Notes under the pieces: generated by a model
The model's database searches: none
What the model was told of the DNA's origin: nothing
What the model saw: the letters and a program-made list of their open reading frames with translations, nothing else
Source: Chryseobacterium antibioticum
Lineage (GTDB): Bacteria > Bacteroidota > Bacteroidia > Flavobacteriales > Weeksellaceae
Reading direction: 5' to 3'
DNA length: 64,000 bases
NCBI RefSeq assembly: GCF_012927325.1
Contig: NZ_JABBGI010000007.1
Coordinates: 62,001 to 126,000 of the forward strand
In this document: positions 36,882-45,582 of the stretch, in pieces
Position numbering within the stretch: the first letter of the stretch is position 1
Layout of the letters: every line of letters begins with the position of its first letter
Translations under genes and position numbers: made by a program

Positions 36882-37652
36882 CTAATACGTCTTATTTCTG
36901 ACATCAATATAATAATAGTTCTTCCCATCTTTCGTGACTTCAAACATTCTTCCCAGTTTCCAGCTGAAATTTCTTTTGATGTTGGAATATTCGAAAGGAA
37001 TGATCACTTTATTATTAACATCTATCACCCCGAATCTGTCATTATGGGAAGCAACGATCCTAGGATCTGCGGTATCGTCGCCTTCCATGATGTATAAATA
37101 CTGGTATTGAGGATAAATTTTGTAATCTCTGTAGTCTGCGGCATTCACAAATTTGGCTTTTTCAATGATTCCGTAAAAACCATTCAAAACATACGCCTGA
37201 TACAGCTGTTGCTTATAATCTCCAAACTTACACTTTCCGAGATCAGAATCTTTAAACTGGTAGACTCTTTTCCCTGTTTTGTCCACGCGGTAAGAGATCG
37301 TATCTTTTTCTACCGTTGCGTATTCCTCAGTTCCAAATTTCCGTGCTTTTTGATTGGGAGAATTCAAAAGATTGCAATCTTCATAAAAAAAGACAGCGAT
37401 ATGATACTCAGGCTTGATGATGAATTTCCCGTTCTGATTGACGTATCCAAATTTTTCGTTTTCCTTTTTAGGGATCAGCACAGGAAGATCCTGATGGATG
37501 ACCACCAGATCAGGATTCGGTTTAGCTGCGACAGGTTGCTTCTTTACGATAGTTTTCGTTACATTTTTAACCGACAGCTTCTTCACAGATTTTGTCTGAG
37601 AAAAAACGAAAAACGACATCAATACGCACAAAAAATTCAGGATATTTTTCAT
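36882..37652 (-). CDS. WG-repeat secreted protein
   Basis: 256 aa from the ATG at 37652; a second ATG at 37661 is possible. A signal peptide (NILNFLCVLMSFFVFSQ) precedes a Lys/Pro-rich linker. WG-type beta repeats follow, such as KFGYVNQNGKFIIKPEY, RFGVIDVNNKVIIPFEY and a weaker central copy. WG repeats form beta-propeller-like binding surfaces. Its partner is unknown. It is transcribed alone, divergent from the long acnB leader. Confidence 0.75.
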   Translation of the reverse strand: MKNILNFLCVLMSFFVFSQTKSVKKLSVKNVTKTIVKKQPVAAKPNPDLVVIHQDLPVLIPKKENEKFGYVNQNGKFIIKPEYHIAVFFYEDCNLLNSPNQKARKFGTEEYATVEKDTISYRVDKTGKRVYQFKDSDLGKCKFGDYKQQLYQAYVLNGFYGIIEKAKFVNAADYRDYKIYPQYQYLYIMEGDDTADPRIVASHNDRFGVIDVNNKVIIPFEYSNIKRNFSWKLGRMFEVTKDGKNYYYIDVRNKTY

Positions 37653-37754
37653 ATTCACCATTTGTGTGCAAAACTACGGCCAAAATAGAAACTATCAAAT
37701 TCATATTTATAAAGAATCTAAATAATTTCATCCTTATAAAATTTTAAAAATACG

Positions 37755-37762
37755 TAAATTTG
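37755..37762 (+). promoter_or_regulatory. Possible acnB promoter far upstream
   Basis: TAAATTTG matches the -7 element 333 nt before acnB. If used, it gives a leader of about 325 nt, which contains a mini-ORF with a strong Shine-Dalgarno sequence. No closer -7 match was noticed in the leader. Confidence 0.4.
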
Positions 37763-37965
37763 GGAGCACTTTTTAAGTGTTTGATAATCTAAAAACGTTT
37801 TGGAGATATAATTTTTGATCGTAATGCTTTCAAAAAAGTGTATAAATCTTACCCAAAGAGAGTTTTTTTAACAAGACAAACCGCAGGTAAACTACTTATA
37901 CTTCTATAAAGATCATATACTCCACTTCAAAACTGAACATTATCTCACATTTTTTAAGGAGGTAG

Positions 37966-38010
37966 ATGATGTTGTTTATTACTATAGTCGTTTTGCTGCG
38001 GCAACTTTAA
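37966..38010 (+). CDS. Leader mini-ORF (14 codons) upstream of acnB
   Basis: A perfect Shine-Dalgarno AAGGAGG at 37956-37962 is followed by ATGATG and a 14-codon frame, MMLFITIVVLLRQL, ending in TAA. Such a strong site is unusual in this phylum, whose genes here mostly lack one. Downstream is a small hairpin (CTGTTA/TAACAG), then the acnB start 84 nt after the stop. The peptide is hydrophobic. It could be a regulatory leader or chance. Confidence 0.3.
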   Translation: MMLFITIVVLLRQL

Positions 38011-38094
38011 ATGTTTTATTGTAATTTATAACCCTGTTAAGAAAGAATAACAGAACTGACTCTACTTTTAAAAATTTAAAAGACTTCTATTATT

Positions 38095-40875
38095 ATGAAT
38101 ATGTATCAGGATTACATCCAAGAGATTGAGGAAAGAAAAAACCAGGGGCTTCATCCAAAACCAATTGATGGTGCCGGATTATTAAGCGAAATCATTGCAC
38201 AAATTAAAGACTCAGGTAACGAATATCGATCGGATTCTCTTCAATTTTTCATTTATAACACCCTACCGGGAACAACCAGTGCAGCGGGGGTGAAAGCTCA
38301 ATTTTTAAAAGAGATCATTCTCGGTAAATCCGTAGTAGAAGAAATATCACCGGCGTTTGCTTTTGAATTATTATCTCACATGAAGGGAGGTCCTTCCATT
38401 GAAGTATTGCTTGATCTTGCTTTGGGTAACGATTTATCTATTGCCAAAGAAGCAGCAAACGTTCTTAAGACACAGGTTTTCCTTTATGACGCTGATACGG
38501 ATCGTCTGAAGGAAGCATTCAATAGCGGTAACCCGATCGCCATGGAGATTATTGAAAGCTACGCAAAAGCTGAGTTCTTCACGAAACTTCCAGAAGTTAC
38601 TGAAGAAGTAAAAGTGGTTACATTTATCGCCGGTGAAGGTGATATCTCAACCGATTTACTTTCTCCGGGTAACCAGGCTCACTCAAGATCAGACCGTGAA
38701 CTTCACGGTAAATGTATGATCACTCCTCAGGCACAGGAAGAAATTAAAGCTTTACAGGCACAACATCCTGACAAAAGCGTCATGCTGATTGCTGAAAAAG
38801 GAACAATGGGTGTAGGCTCATCAAGAATGTCAGGGGTAAACAACGTGGCTTTATGGACGGGTAAACAAGCAAGCCCATATATTCCCTTCGTAAATATTGC
38901 TCCAATTGTAGGAGGAACAAACGGTATTTCTCCAATCTTCCTTACAACGGTTGACGTTACCGGAGGTATTGGTCTTGACCTTAAAAACTGGGTTAAAAAA
39001 TTGGATGAGAATGGAGAGCCAATTCGTAACGAAGCTGGAGAACCTATCCTTGAAGAAGCTTACTCTGTAGCTACAGGGACTGTTCTTACCATCAATACAA
39101 AAACAAAAAAATTATATAACGGAGACCAGGAACTGATTGATATTTCGAAGGCATTCACGCCTCAGAAAATGGAATTCATTAAAGCTGGTGGATCATACGC
39201 TATTGTATTCGGTAAAAAACTACAAACATTTGCTGCGAAACTTTTAGGAATAGAAACACCTCTTGTTTTTGCTCCGTCAAAAGAAATTTCTCACGAAGGA
39301 CAAGGTCTTACCGCAGTAGAAAAAATATTTAACAGAAATGCAGTTGGTTCAACACCAGGAAAAGTGTTACACGCTGGTTCTGATGTTCGTGTAGAAGTAA
39401 ACATCGTTGGATCTCAGGACACAACAGGTCTTATGACTGCTCAGGAACTGGAATCAATGGCGGCAACTGTAATTTCGCCAATTGTTGACGGTGCATACCA
39501 GTCTGGCTGTCACACTGCTTCAGTTTGGGATAAAAAGGCGCAGGCTAATATTCCAAAACTAATGAAATTTATGAACGAGTTCGGTTTGATCACAGCCCGT
39601 GACCCGAAAGGTGAATATCACGCCATGACCGACGTAATTCACAAAGTTCTTAACGATATAACGATAGACGAGTGGGCGATCATCATTGGTGGTGACTCTC
39701 ATACAAGAATGTCTAAAGGGGTTGCTTTCGGAGCTGACTCTGGAACGGTAGCATTAGCTTTAGCAACAGGTGAAGCTTCTATGCCAATTCCGGAATCTGT
39801 AAAAGTGACTTTTAAAGGGGATATGAAAGAACATATGGATTTCCGTGATGTGGTTCATGCTACCCAAGCTCAAATGCTTAAACAGTTTGGAGGAGAAAAC
39901 GTATTCCAGGGAAGAATCATTGAGGTCCACATCGGAACACTTCCTGCTGACCAGGCCTTTACATTTACAGACTGGACTGCAGAAATGAAAGCTAAAGCGT
40001 CCATCAATATTTCTGAAGACGAAACCTTAATCGAATCATTGGAAATTGCAAAAGGCAGAATCCAGATCATGATCGACAAGGGCATGGATAATCATAACCA
40101 GGTTCTTCAGGGATTGATTAATAAAGCGGATAAGAGAATCGCTGAGATCAGATCAGGGGAAAAACCAGCTTTAACTCCGGATTCCAATGCTAAATATTAT
40201 GCTGAAGTTGTTGTTGACCTTGATATCATTGTAGAGCCAATGATTGCTGACCCGGATGTAAACAATGATGATGTTTCCAAGAGATATACTCACGATACGA
40301 TAAGAACGCTTTCTTTCTATGGAGGCGAGAAAAAAGTAGATCTTGGTTTTGTTGGATCTTGCATGGTTCACAAAGGCGATTTAAAGATCGTTTCTCAAAT
40401 GCTTAGAAATATTGAAAAGCAACAAGGGAAAGTAGAGTTCAACGCTCCTCTTGTAGTAGCAGCTCCAACGTATAATATTATTGATGAATTGAAAGCGGAA
40501 GGAGACTGGGAATTTTTAGAAAAATATTCCGGTTTTGAATTTGATGATAACGCCCCTAAAGGTGAAGCACGTGTTGAATACAAAAACATGATGTATCTGG
40601 AACGTCCTGGCTGTAACCTTTGTATGGGTAACCAGGAGAAAGCGGCTAAAGGAGATACGGTATTGGCAACTTCTACCCGTCTTTTCCAGGGAAGAGTGGT
40701 TGAGGATTCTGAACGTAAAAAAGGAGAATCTTTATTGGCTTCAACTCCGGTTGTTGTACTTTCTGCAATCTTTGGAAGAATTCCTAATATAGATGAATAC
40801 AAAGCTGCCGTTGAAGGTATTGACCTGACTAAATTCGCTCCGCCGATTAAGGAGCTGGTTCAGGTTGGTCATTAA
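38095..40875 (+). CDS. acnB: Aconitate hydratase B
   Basis: 926 aa. The AcnB order is seen: an N-terminal HEAT-like helical region (1-160), the swivel domain, then the catalytic domains. The iron-sulfur cluster cysteines are in GSCMVHKGD and the CxxC of RPGCNLCMGN. The active-site stretch GGDSHTRMSKGVAFGADSGT is intact. It interconverts citrate and isocitrate, and can act on 2-methylcitrate products in relatives. A second, unrelated aconitase gene follows 325 nt downstream. Confidence 0.97.
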   Translation: MNMYQDYIQEIEERKNQGLHPKPIDGAGLLSEIIAQIKDSGNEYRSDSLQFFIYNTLPGTTSAAGVKAQFLKEIILGKSVVEEISPAFAFELLSHMKGGPSIEVLLDLALGNDLSIAKEAANVLKTQVFLYDADTDRLKEAFNSGNPIAMEIIESYAKAEFFTKLPEVTEEVKVVTFIAGEGDISTDLLSPGNQAHSRSDRELHGKCMITPQAQEEIKALQAQHPDKSVMLIAEKGTMGVGSSRMSGVNNVALWTGKQASPYIPFVNIAPIVGGTNGISPIFLTTVDVTGGIGLDLKNWVKKLDENGEPIRNEAGEPILEEAYSVATGTVLTINTKTKKLYNGDQELIDISKAFTPQKMEFIKAGGSYAIVFGKKLQTFAAKLLGIETPLVFAPSKEISHEGQGLTAVEKIFNRNAVGSTPGKVLHAGSDVRVEVNIVGSQDTTGLMTAQELESMAATVISPIVDGAYQSGCHTASVWDKKAQANIPKLMKFMNEFGLITARDPKGEYHAMTDVIHKVLNDITIDEWAIIIGGDSHTRMSKGVAFGADSGTVALALATGEASMPIPESVKVTFKGDMKEHMDFRDVVHATQAQMLKQFGGENVFQGRIIEVHIGTLPADQAFTFTDWTAEMKAKASINISEDETLIESLEIAKGRIQIMIDKGMDNHNQVLQGLINKADKRIAEIRSGEKPALTPDSNAKYYAEVVVDLDIIVEPMIADPDVNNDDVSKRYTHDTIRTLSFYGGEKKVDLGFVGSCMVHKGDLKIVSQMLRNIEKQQGKVEFNAPLVVAAPTYNIIDELKAEGDWEFLEKYSGFEFDDNAPKGEARVEYKNMMYLERPGCNLCMGNQEKAAKGDTVLATSTRLFQGRVVEDSERKKGESLLASTPVVVLSAIFGRIPNIDEYKAAVEGIDLTKFAPPIKELVQVGH

Positions 40876-40916
40876 TAGCATTTGACGATAAGCCTTACGG
40901 CTATTTCAAAAAATAT

Positions 40917-40965
40917 AAAATTGAAAGATTTTGGTCCTGCGGGATTCAAAATCTTTCAATTTTTG
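40917..40965 (+). terminator. acnB terminator
   Basis: TTGAAAGATTTTG and CAAAATCTTTCAA form a perfect 13-bp stem with a 13-nt loop and a TTTTT tail. It separates acnB from acnA, so the two aconitases are probably independent transcripts. The rest of the gap to 41200 shows nothing else that I recognise. Confidence 0.85.
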
Positions 40966-41200
40966 TTTAGAACCTTTCCATTTAAGACCGATTAACAATT
41001 ATTTTAAATAAAATTGAGAAACGAAATTCCATTTTTTCTTAACTTGATAGAAATAAAACATCCTGATTATTGATTAGAAATATCCTTTTTATACATCGAA
41101 GGAACAGTATTTGATGAATTGTAGTAACAAAAGAATTTCCGCTTTAAACCTTAATTATGGCGGAAAAGTTTATTTGAAAAAAGAAAAATTAAATTAAGAT

Positions 41201-43468
41201 ATGACTTTTGATATTGATATGATCAAAAAAGTGTACGAACGTTACCCCGAAAGGATTGCTGCGGCAAGACAAATCGTGGGAAAACCACTTACACTTTCAG
41301 AAAAAATCCTTTACACCCACTTATGGGAAGGAAATGCTACATCAGCACATGAAAGAGGAAACTCTTATGTAGATTTCGCACCAGATAGAGTAGCTATGCA
41401 GGATGCAACGGCGCAGATGGCACTTTTACAGTTTATGCAGGCGGGAAAAGCTAAAGTAGCCGTTCCTTCAACCGCTCATGCCGATCACCTGATTCAGGCA
41501 AGAGTAGGTGCAGAATCCGATTTGCAGGAAGGGATCAACAAAAACTCTGAGGTTTTCAACTTCCTGAGTTCTGTTTGTGATAAATATGGTATTGGTTTCT
41601 GGAAGCCCGGAGCTGGTATCATCCACCAGGTGGTGCTGGAGAATTATGCATTCCCGGGAGGTATGATGATCGGTACTGACTCTCATACGGTAAATGCAGG
41701 TGGTTTAGGAATGGTCGCCATTGGTGTAGGTGGTGCTGATGCAGTAGACGTGATGGCCGGAATGGCCTGGGAGCTTAAAATGCCCAAACTTATCGGTATA
41801 AAATTAACCGGTAAAATGAGCGGATGGACGTCTGCAAAAGACGTTATCCTAAAAGTAGCAGGTATTCTTACCGTAAAAGGTGGAACAGGATGCATCGTAG
41901 AATATTTCGGAGAAGGAGCACAATCTCTTTCAGCAACAGGTAAAGGAACCATCTGTAACATGGGTGCTGAAATCGGAGCGACCACTTCTACTTTCGGATA
42001 CGATGATTCCATGAGAAGATATTTAGCAGCAACCGGAAGACAGGATGTCGTAGATGCGGCTGACAAAATAGCAGAACATTTAACAGGTGATGCTGAAGTA
42101 TATGCGAACCCTGAGCAATATTTTGATCAGGTAATCGAGATCAACCTTTCTGAACTTACACCACACTTAAACGGACCTTTCACTCCCGACTTAGCAACAC
42201 CTGTAGCTGAATTCAGAGCTAAAGCTGAAGCTAACGGATGGCCAATAGAGGTAGAATGGGCATTGATCGGTTCTTGTACCAACTCTTCTTATGAAGATTT
42301 ATCAAGAGCAGCTTCTATCGTAGAAGATGCGGTAGCAAAAGGGGTTAAACCAAAAGCTATCTTAGGGATTAATCCAGGTTCTGAGCAGGTGAAATTCACA
42401 GCGGAAAGAGACGGATTCTTGGATTCTTTCAGAAAATTTGAGAATACGAGAATCTTTACGAATGCTTGTGGACCTTGTATCGGACAGTGGGACAGAGAAG
42501 GTGCTGATAAAGGAGAGAAAAACTCCATCATCCACTCTTTCAACAGAAACTTTGCCAAAAGAGCTGACGGTAACCCGAATACACACGCTTTCGTAGCTTC
42601 TCCGGAAATGGTAGCTGCAGTAGCGATCTCAGGAAGATTAGACTTCAATCCAATTACAGATACATTAACCGCAGAAAACGGAGAGCAAGTGAAGCTGAAT
42701 GAGCCTAAAGGTTCTGAACTTCCTGCAAAAGGTTTTGCTGTGGATGACAACGGATATCAGGCTCCTTCTGAAGACGGTTCTTCAGTAGTAGTGAACGTAA
42801 GTCCTACTTCAGACAGACTTCAGTTATTGGAAGAATTCCCTGCTTGGGACGGTAAAAACATCGAAGGCGCTAAGGTATTGATCAAAGCGTTCGGAAAGTG
42901 TACTACTGACCACATTTCTATGGCTGGACCATGGTTGAAATACAGAGGACACCTTGATAATATTTCAAACAATATGTTGATTGGAGCTGTTAATGCCTAC
43001 AACATGGAAACCAACCACGTTAAAAATGAATTAACGGGTGAATTTGGTGAAGTTCCTGCTGTACAGAGAGCATACAAAGCCGCTGGTATTCCTACCATCG
43101 TCGTTGGAGACCAAAACTATGGCGAAGGTTCTTCAAGAGAGCACGCGGCTATGGAACCAAGACATCTTGGTGTAAAAGCAGTATTGGTAAAATCATTCGC
43201 GAGAATCCATGAAACAAACCTTAAAAAACAAGGGATGTTGGGAATTACTTTCGCTAATGAAGCGGATTATGACAAAATCCAGGAAGATGACACCGTTAAC
43301 TTCTTAGATCTTGATCAATTTGCTCCAGGAAAGCAGCTGACTTTAGAATTCGTACACGCTGACGGAACTAAAGACATCATCATGGCGAACCATACTTACA
43401 ACAATCAGCAGATCGATTGGTTTAAGGCAGGTTCTGCCCTTAACCTGATTAAGAGACAGGAAAATTAA
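41201..43468 (+). CDS. acnA: Aconitate hydratase A (mitochondrial type)
   Basis: 755 aa, close to the length of mitochondrial aconitase and shorter than E. coli AcnA. The motifs are [20 protein letters not shown], the cluster cysteine of [12 protein letters not shown], and the CxxC of [11 protein letters not shown]. The C-terminal swivel has [20 protein letters not shown]. It performs the same citrate-isocitrate step as AcnB but belongs to a different branch of the superfamily. The tandem suggests condition-specific use of one or the other enzyme. Confidence 0.96.
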   Translation: MTFDIDMIKKVYERYPERIAAARQIVGKPLTLSEKILYTHLWEGNATSAHERGNSYVDFAPDRVAMQDATAQMALLQFMQAGKAKVAVPSTAHADHLIQARVGAESDLQEGINKNSEVFNFLSSVCDKYGIGFWKPGAGIIHQVVLENYAFPGGMMIGTDSHTVNAGGLGMVAIGVGGADAVDVMAGMAWELKMPKLIGIKLTGKMSGWTSAKDVILKVAGILTVKGGTGCIVEYFGEGAQSLSATGKGTICNMGAEIGATTSTFGYDDSMRRYLAATGRQDVVDAADKIAEHLTGDAEVYANPEQYFDQVIEINLSELTPHLNGPFTPDLATPVAEFRAKAEANGWPIEVEWALIGSCTNSSYEDLSRAASIVEDAVAKGVKPKAILGINPGSEQVKFTAERDGFLDSFRKFENTRIFTNACGPCIGQWDREGADKGEKNSIIHSFNRNFAKRADGNPNTHAFVASPEMVAAVAISGRLDFNPITDTLTAENGEQVKLNEPKGSELPAKGFAVDDNGYQAPSEDGSSVVVNVSPTSDRLQLLEEFPAWDGKNIEGAKVLIKAFGKCTTDHISMAGPWLKYRGHLDNISNNMLIGAVNAYNMETNHVKNELTGEFGEVPAVQRAYKAAGIPTIVVGDQNYGEGSSREHAAMEPRHLGVKAVLVKSFARIHETNLKKQGMLGITFANEADYDKIQEDDTVNFLDLDQFAPGKQLTLEFVHADGTKDIIMANHTYNNQQIDWFKAGSALNLIKRQEN

Positions 43469-43492
43469 TTAAATCTAACAATTAATTATAGT

Positions 43493-43520
43493 AAAGCGGC
43501 TTCCTTGGAAGCCGCTTTTT
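43493..43520 (+). terminator. acnA terminator
   Basis: AAAGCGGCTTCC and GGAAGCCGCTTT form a perfect 12-bp stem with a TT between the arms and run into TTTTT. It lies 24 nt after the acnA stop codon. Confidence 0.9.
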
Positions 43521-43706
43521 ATTTGATCTTATTCAGAAGATGGCCCCGGTAGCTTTCTCCGATTGGGATTTCCTGTTTGGAAAGCATAACAATTTTCCTT
43601 TTTAAACCATAAAAGAATTTACCCAGCAATAATCAGATATTGATAGTCACTTTCCAGCCCTTATCAAGCTTTTCGATTTAAATCTATTCCACCAGATAAT
43701 TGCTTG
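43519..43706 (-). pseudogene. Remnant of a LytTR-type DNA-binding domain
   Basis: In one complement-strand frame, 43706 to 43519 reads SNYLVE, then two stop codons, then IEKLDKGWKVTINI, another stop, then KRKIVMLSKQEIPIGESYRG and LLNKIK before a final stop. The last block (hydrophobic strand, then IPI-x-x-SYR-x-x-LL) resembles the C-terminal end of LytTR response-regulator domains, and SNY the middle of the same fold. Three in-frame stops and missing parts show decay. The rest of the 566-nt gap 43469-44034 holds a terminator and a promoter. Confidence 0.4.
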
Positions 43707-43981
43707 ATTAGACATAACATTACGCTTTTTAATGAAAATAATTCTTTGCAAAAATCTCTTTAAAGTATGTTTTTTTATTTATGATTCTACGATGAAAATA
43801 AATATTATATTGACCTCATAAAAATAAAATAAAATGAAAAAAAATAATACGACCTACTTTGTCGTCCACTGATTATATATTTGTTATAGTAATACTTAAC
43901 AGCATTTAAAAACACACCGAAAAGTGATAAAACTAATATTAAATCTCATCAAAGAGATATTGCAGGAGCGTTAAAAATTGT

Positions 43982-43989
43982 TAAATTTG
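43982..43989 (+). promoter_or_regulatory. Promoter -7 element of the RHS operon
   Basis: TAAATTTG matches the -7 consensus 46 nt before the first gene of the T9SS/RHS operon. It is the only such match close to the start. No comparable promoter was noticed in front of either downstream tip cassette. Confidence 0.5.
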
Positions 43990-44034
43990 CGCAACTTTTA
44001 TTAAAAACTAACATTAACTCAAATACACAAACAG

Positions 44035-45576
44035 ATGAAGAAATTCTACTCCGGTGCATGTATTCTATGCACTATCCTGGGACTTTCTGGCCAGGAAATA
44101 TTGTGGCAGAAAGAAATCAAATCCTCTACTCAGGATTTTTTAAGTCAGGTAACGACAACAATAGATCAACAGTATCTAATTACAGGAAGTTCGATCCAAT
44201 CCCAGAAATTTTCAACGGAAAAAAAACAAAATAGCGGCTATGATTTTCATCTGGTTAAACTCAACCAACAGGGTGAACAGGTTTGGGAAAGATATTTTTC
44301 GGGACAGAATCATGACTATCTATCCGCAACCGTTTCTACACAGGAAGGAGGAAGTCTTCTGGCAGGGACAAGCTATTCCAACAAAGGTCTGGATAAAAAA
44401 GAAGATTCTAAAGGAGGCTCCGACATTTGGTTGATCAGGATCAATGAATTTGGAGATGAGCTTTGGCAAAAAACCTTGGGAAGTTCCTCAGATGAAGAAG
44501 CAAGATCAGTCATTCAAACGACTGATCTGGGATTCTTTGTGGCTGGAAATGTCCAAAACTCAAGCAAAGGTTACGGATCAGAAGATGTTTTGATTATAAA
44601 ACTCGATAAAAATGGAAAAGAGTTGTCTCAATCGATTTTAGGAGGAAAGGGACTCGATGAAGTAGAGAAAATGATTCCAACTAAAGATGGTGGTGCCTTG
44701 TTAGGGATCTATTCCAGAAGCAATCTGGGCGGTTCAAAGAAGTCCGAAAATTATGGTGAAGGTGATTTTTGGGTAATCAAATTGGATAAATCCGGAAAAA
44801 CAGAATGGGAAAAGAATTTTGGTGGAAAGGGCGACGACCACCTCCGAACATTGGCTTTGACATCTACTGGCTATGTTATCGGTGGAGAATCGAGATCCGA
44901 AAGATCAGGAAATAAAAGTGTTGGTATTGAGGAAGGAACAGATCTTTGGTTGATTTCTTTAAACGAAAGAGGTGAAGAGATCTGGCAGAAGTCTTACAAT
45001 TTCAAAAACAGAGACATACTGATGGGTATGAGTGTACTTAATTCAGCAGATGATAAAACTTCAAAAGGGTTACTTTTAGGGGGATACACGCAGGCAGAAG
45101 GAAGAATTGAAACCGATGATGAAAAATTCTGGATGCTTTACCTAAACCAAGACGGAAATGAGCAGTGGAGAAAATATGTGAAAGGAGACAAGAGACAAAG
45201 AGAGGAGAGACTTTCAGACTTAAAGCTAAACCGTGATGGTTCTATTATTTTAGCAGGAACCAGTGCCGAAGAACTTGGAAAAGAGAACTGGAAAATAGTG
45301 AAGCTTGGAGATAAGCAGCTTGACCAGTTAATCGAAAAACAAGACATCAAAATCTATCCGAATCCTGTTTCAGACTATGCTTACGTTGAAATAGGCTTTG
45401 ACTTTAAAGAAGCTGATATTATCCTTTACGATATGGGAGGAAGACAGCTTCAGAGCTTGAAAACGAAGAATAAAGTGACCAAGTTCAATACGCAGAACTT
45501 GATTCAGGGGGCTTATCTGGTGACTATAAAAACGGATACGAATAAAACAGCAAACGCAAAACTCATAAAGAAATAA
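44035..45576 (+). CDS. T9SS-sorted surface protein with propeller-like repeats
   Basis: 513 aa. A signal peptide ends near LGLSGQ. Six repeats of about 50-70 residues share a pattern like DIWLIRINEFGDELWQKTLG, followed by an acidic turn and a GG-x-hydrophobic-AG strand. A partial seventh (NWKIVKLG) completes what looks like a seven-bladed propeller. The C-terminal 75 residues (IYPNPVSDYAYVEI to AKLIKK) are a type A T9SS sorting domain, so the protein should cross the outer membrane by the type IX system and stay on the surface. It starts the operon with two RHS genes (6-nt gap), which makes it a candidate carrier or adaptor for them. Confidence 0.85.
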   Translation: MKKFYSGACILCTILGLSGQEILWQKEIKSSTQDFLSQVTTTIDQQYLITGSSIQSQKFSTEKKQNSGYDFHLVKLNQQGEQVWERYFSGQNHDYLSATVSTQEGGSLLAGTSYSNKGLDKKEDSKGGSDIWLIRINEFGDELWQKTLGSSSDEEARSVIQTTDLGFFVAGNVQNSSKGYGSEDVLIIKLDKNGKELSQSILGGKGLDEVEKMIPTKDGGALLGIYSRSNLGGSKKSENYGEGDFWVIKLDKSGKTEWEKNFGGKGDDHLRTLALTSTGYVIGGESRSERSGNKSVGIEEGTDLWLISLNERGEEIWQKSYNFKNRDILMGMSVLNSADDKTSKGLLLGGYTQAEGRIETDDEKFWMLYLNQDGNEQWRKYVKGDKRQREERLSDLKLNRDGSIILAGTSAEELGKENWKIVKLGDKQLDQLIEKQDIKIYPNPVSDYAYVEIGFDFKEADIILYDMGGRQLQSLKTKNKVTKFNTQNLIQGAYLVTIKTDTNKTANAKLIKK

Positions 45577-45582
45577 CCAAAG

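Noticed and set aside
45110..45350. Complement-strand frames inside the T9SS and RHS genes
   Set aside because: They lie fully inside well-supported genes and show no signal, motif or conserved start.
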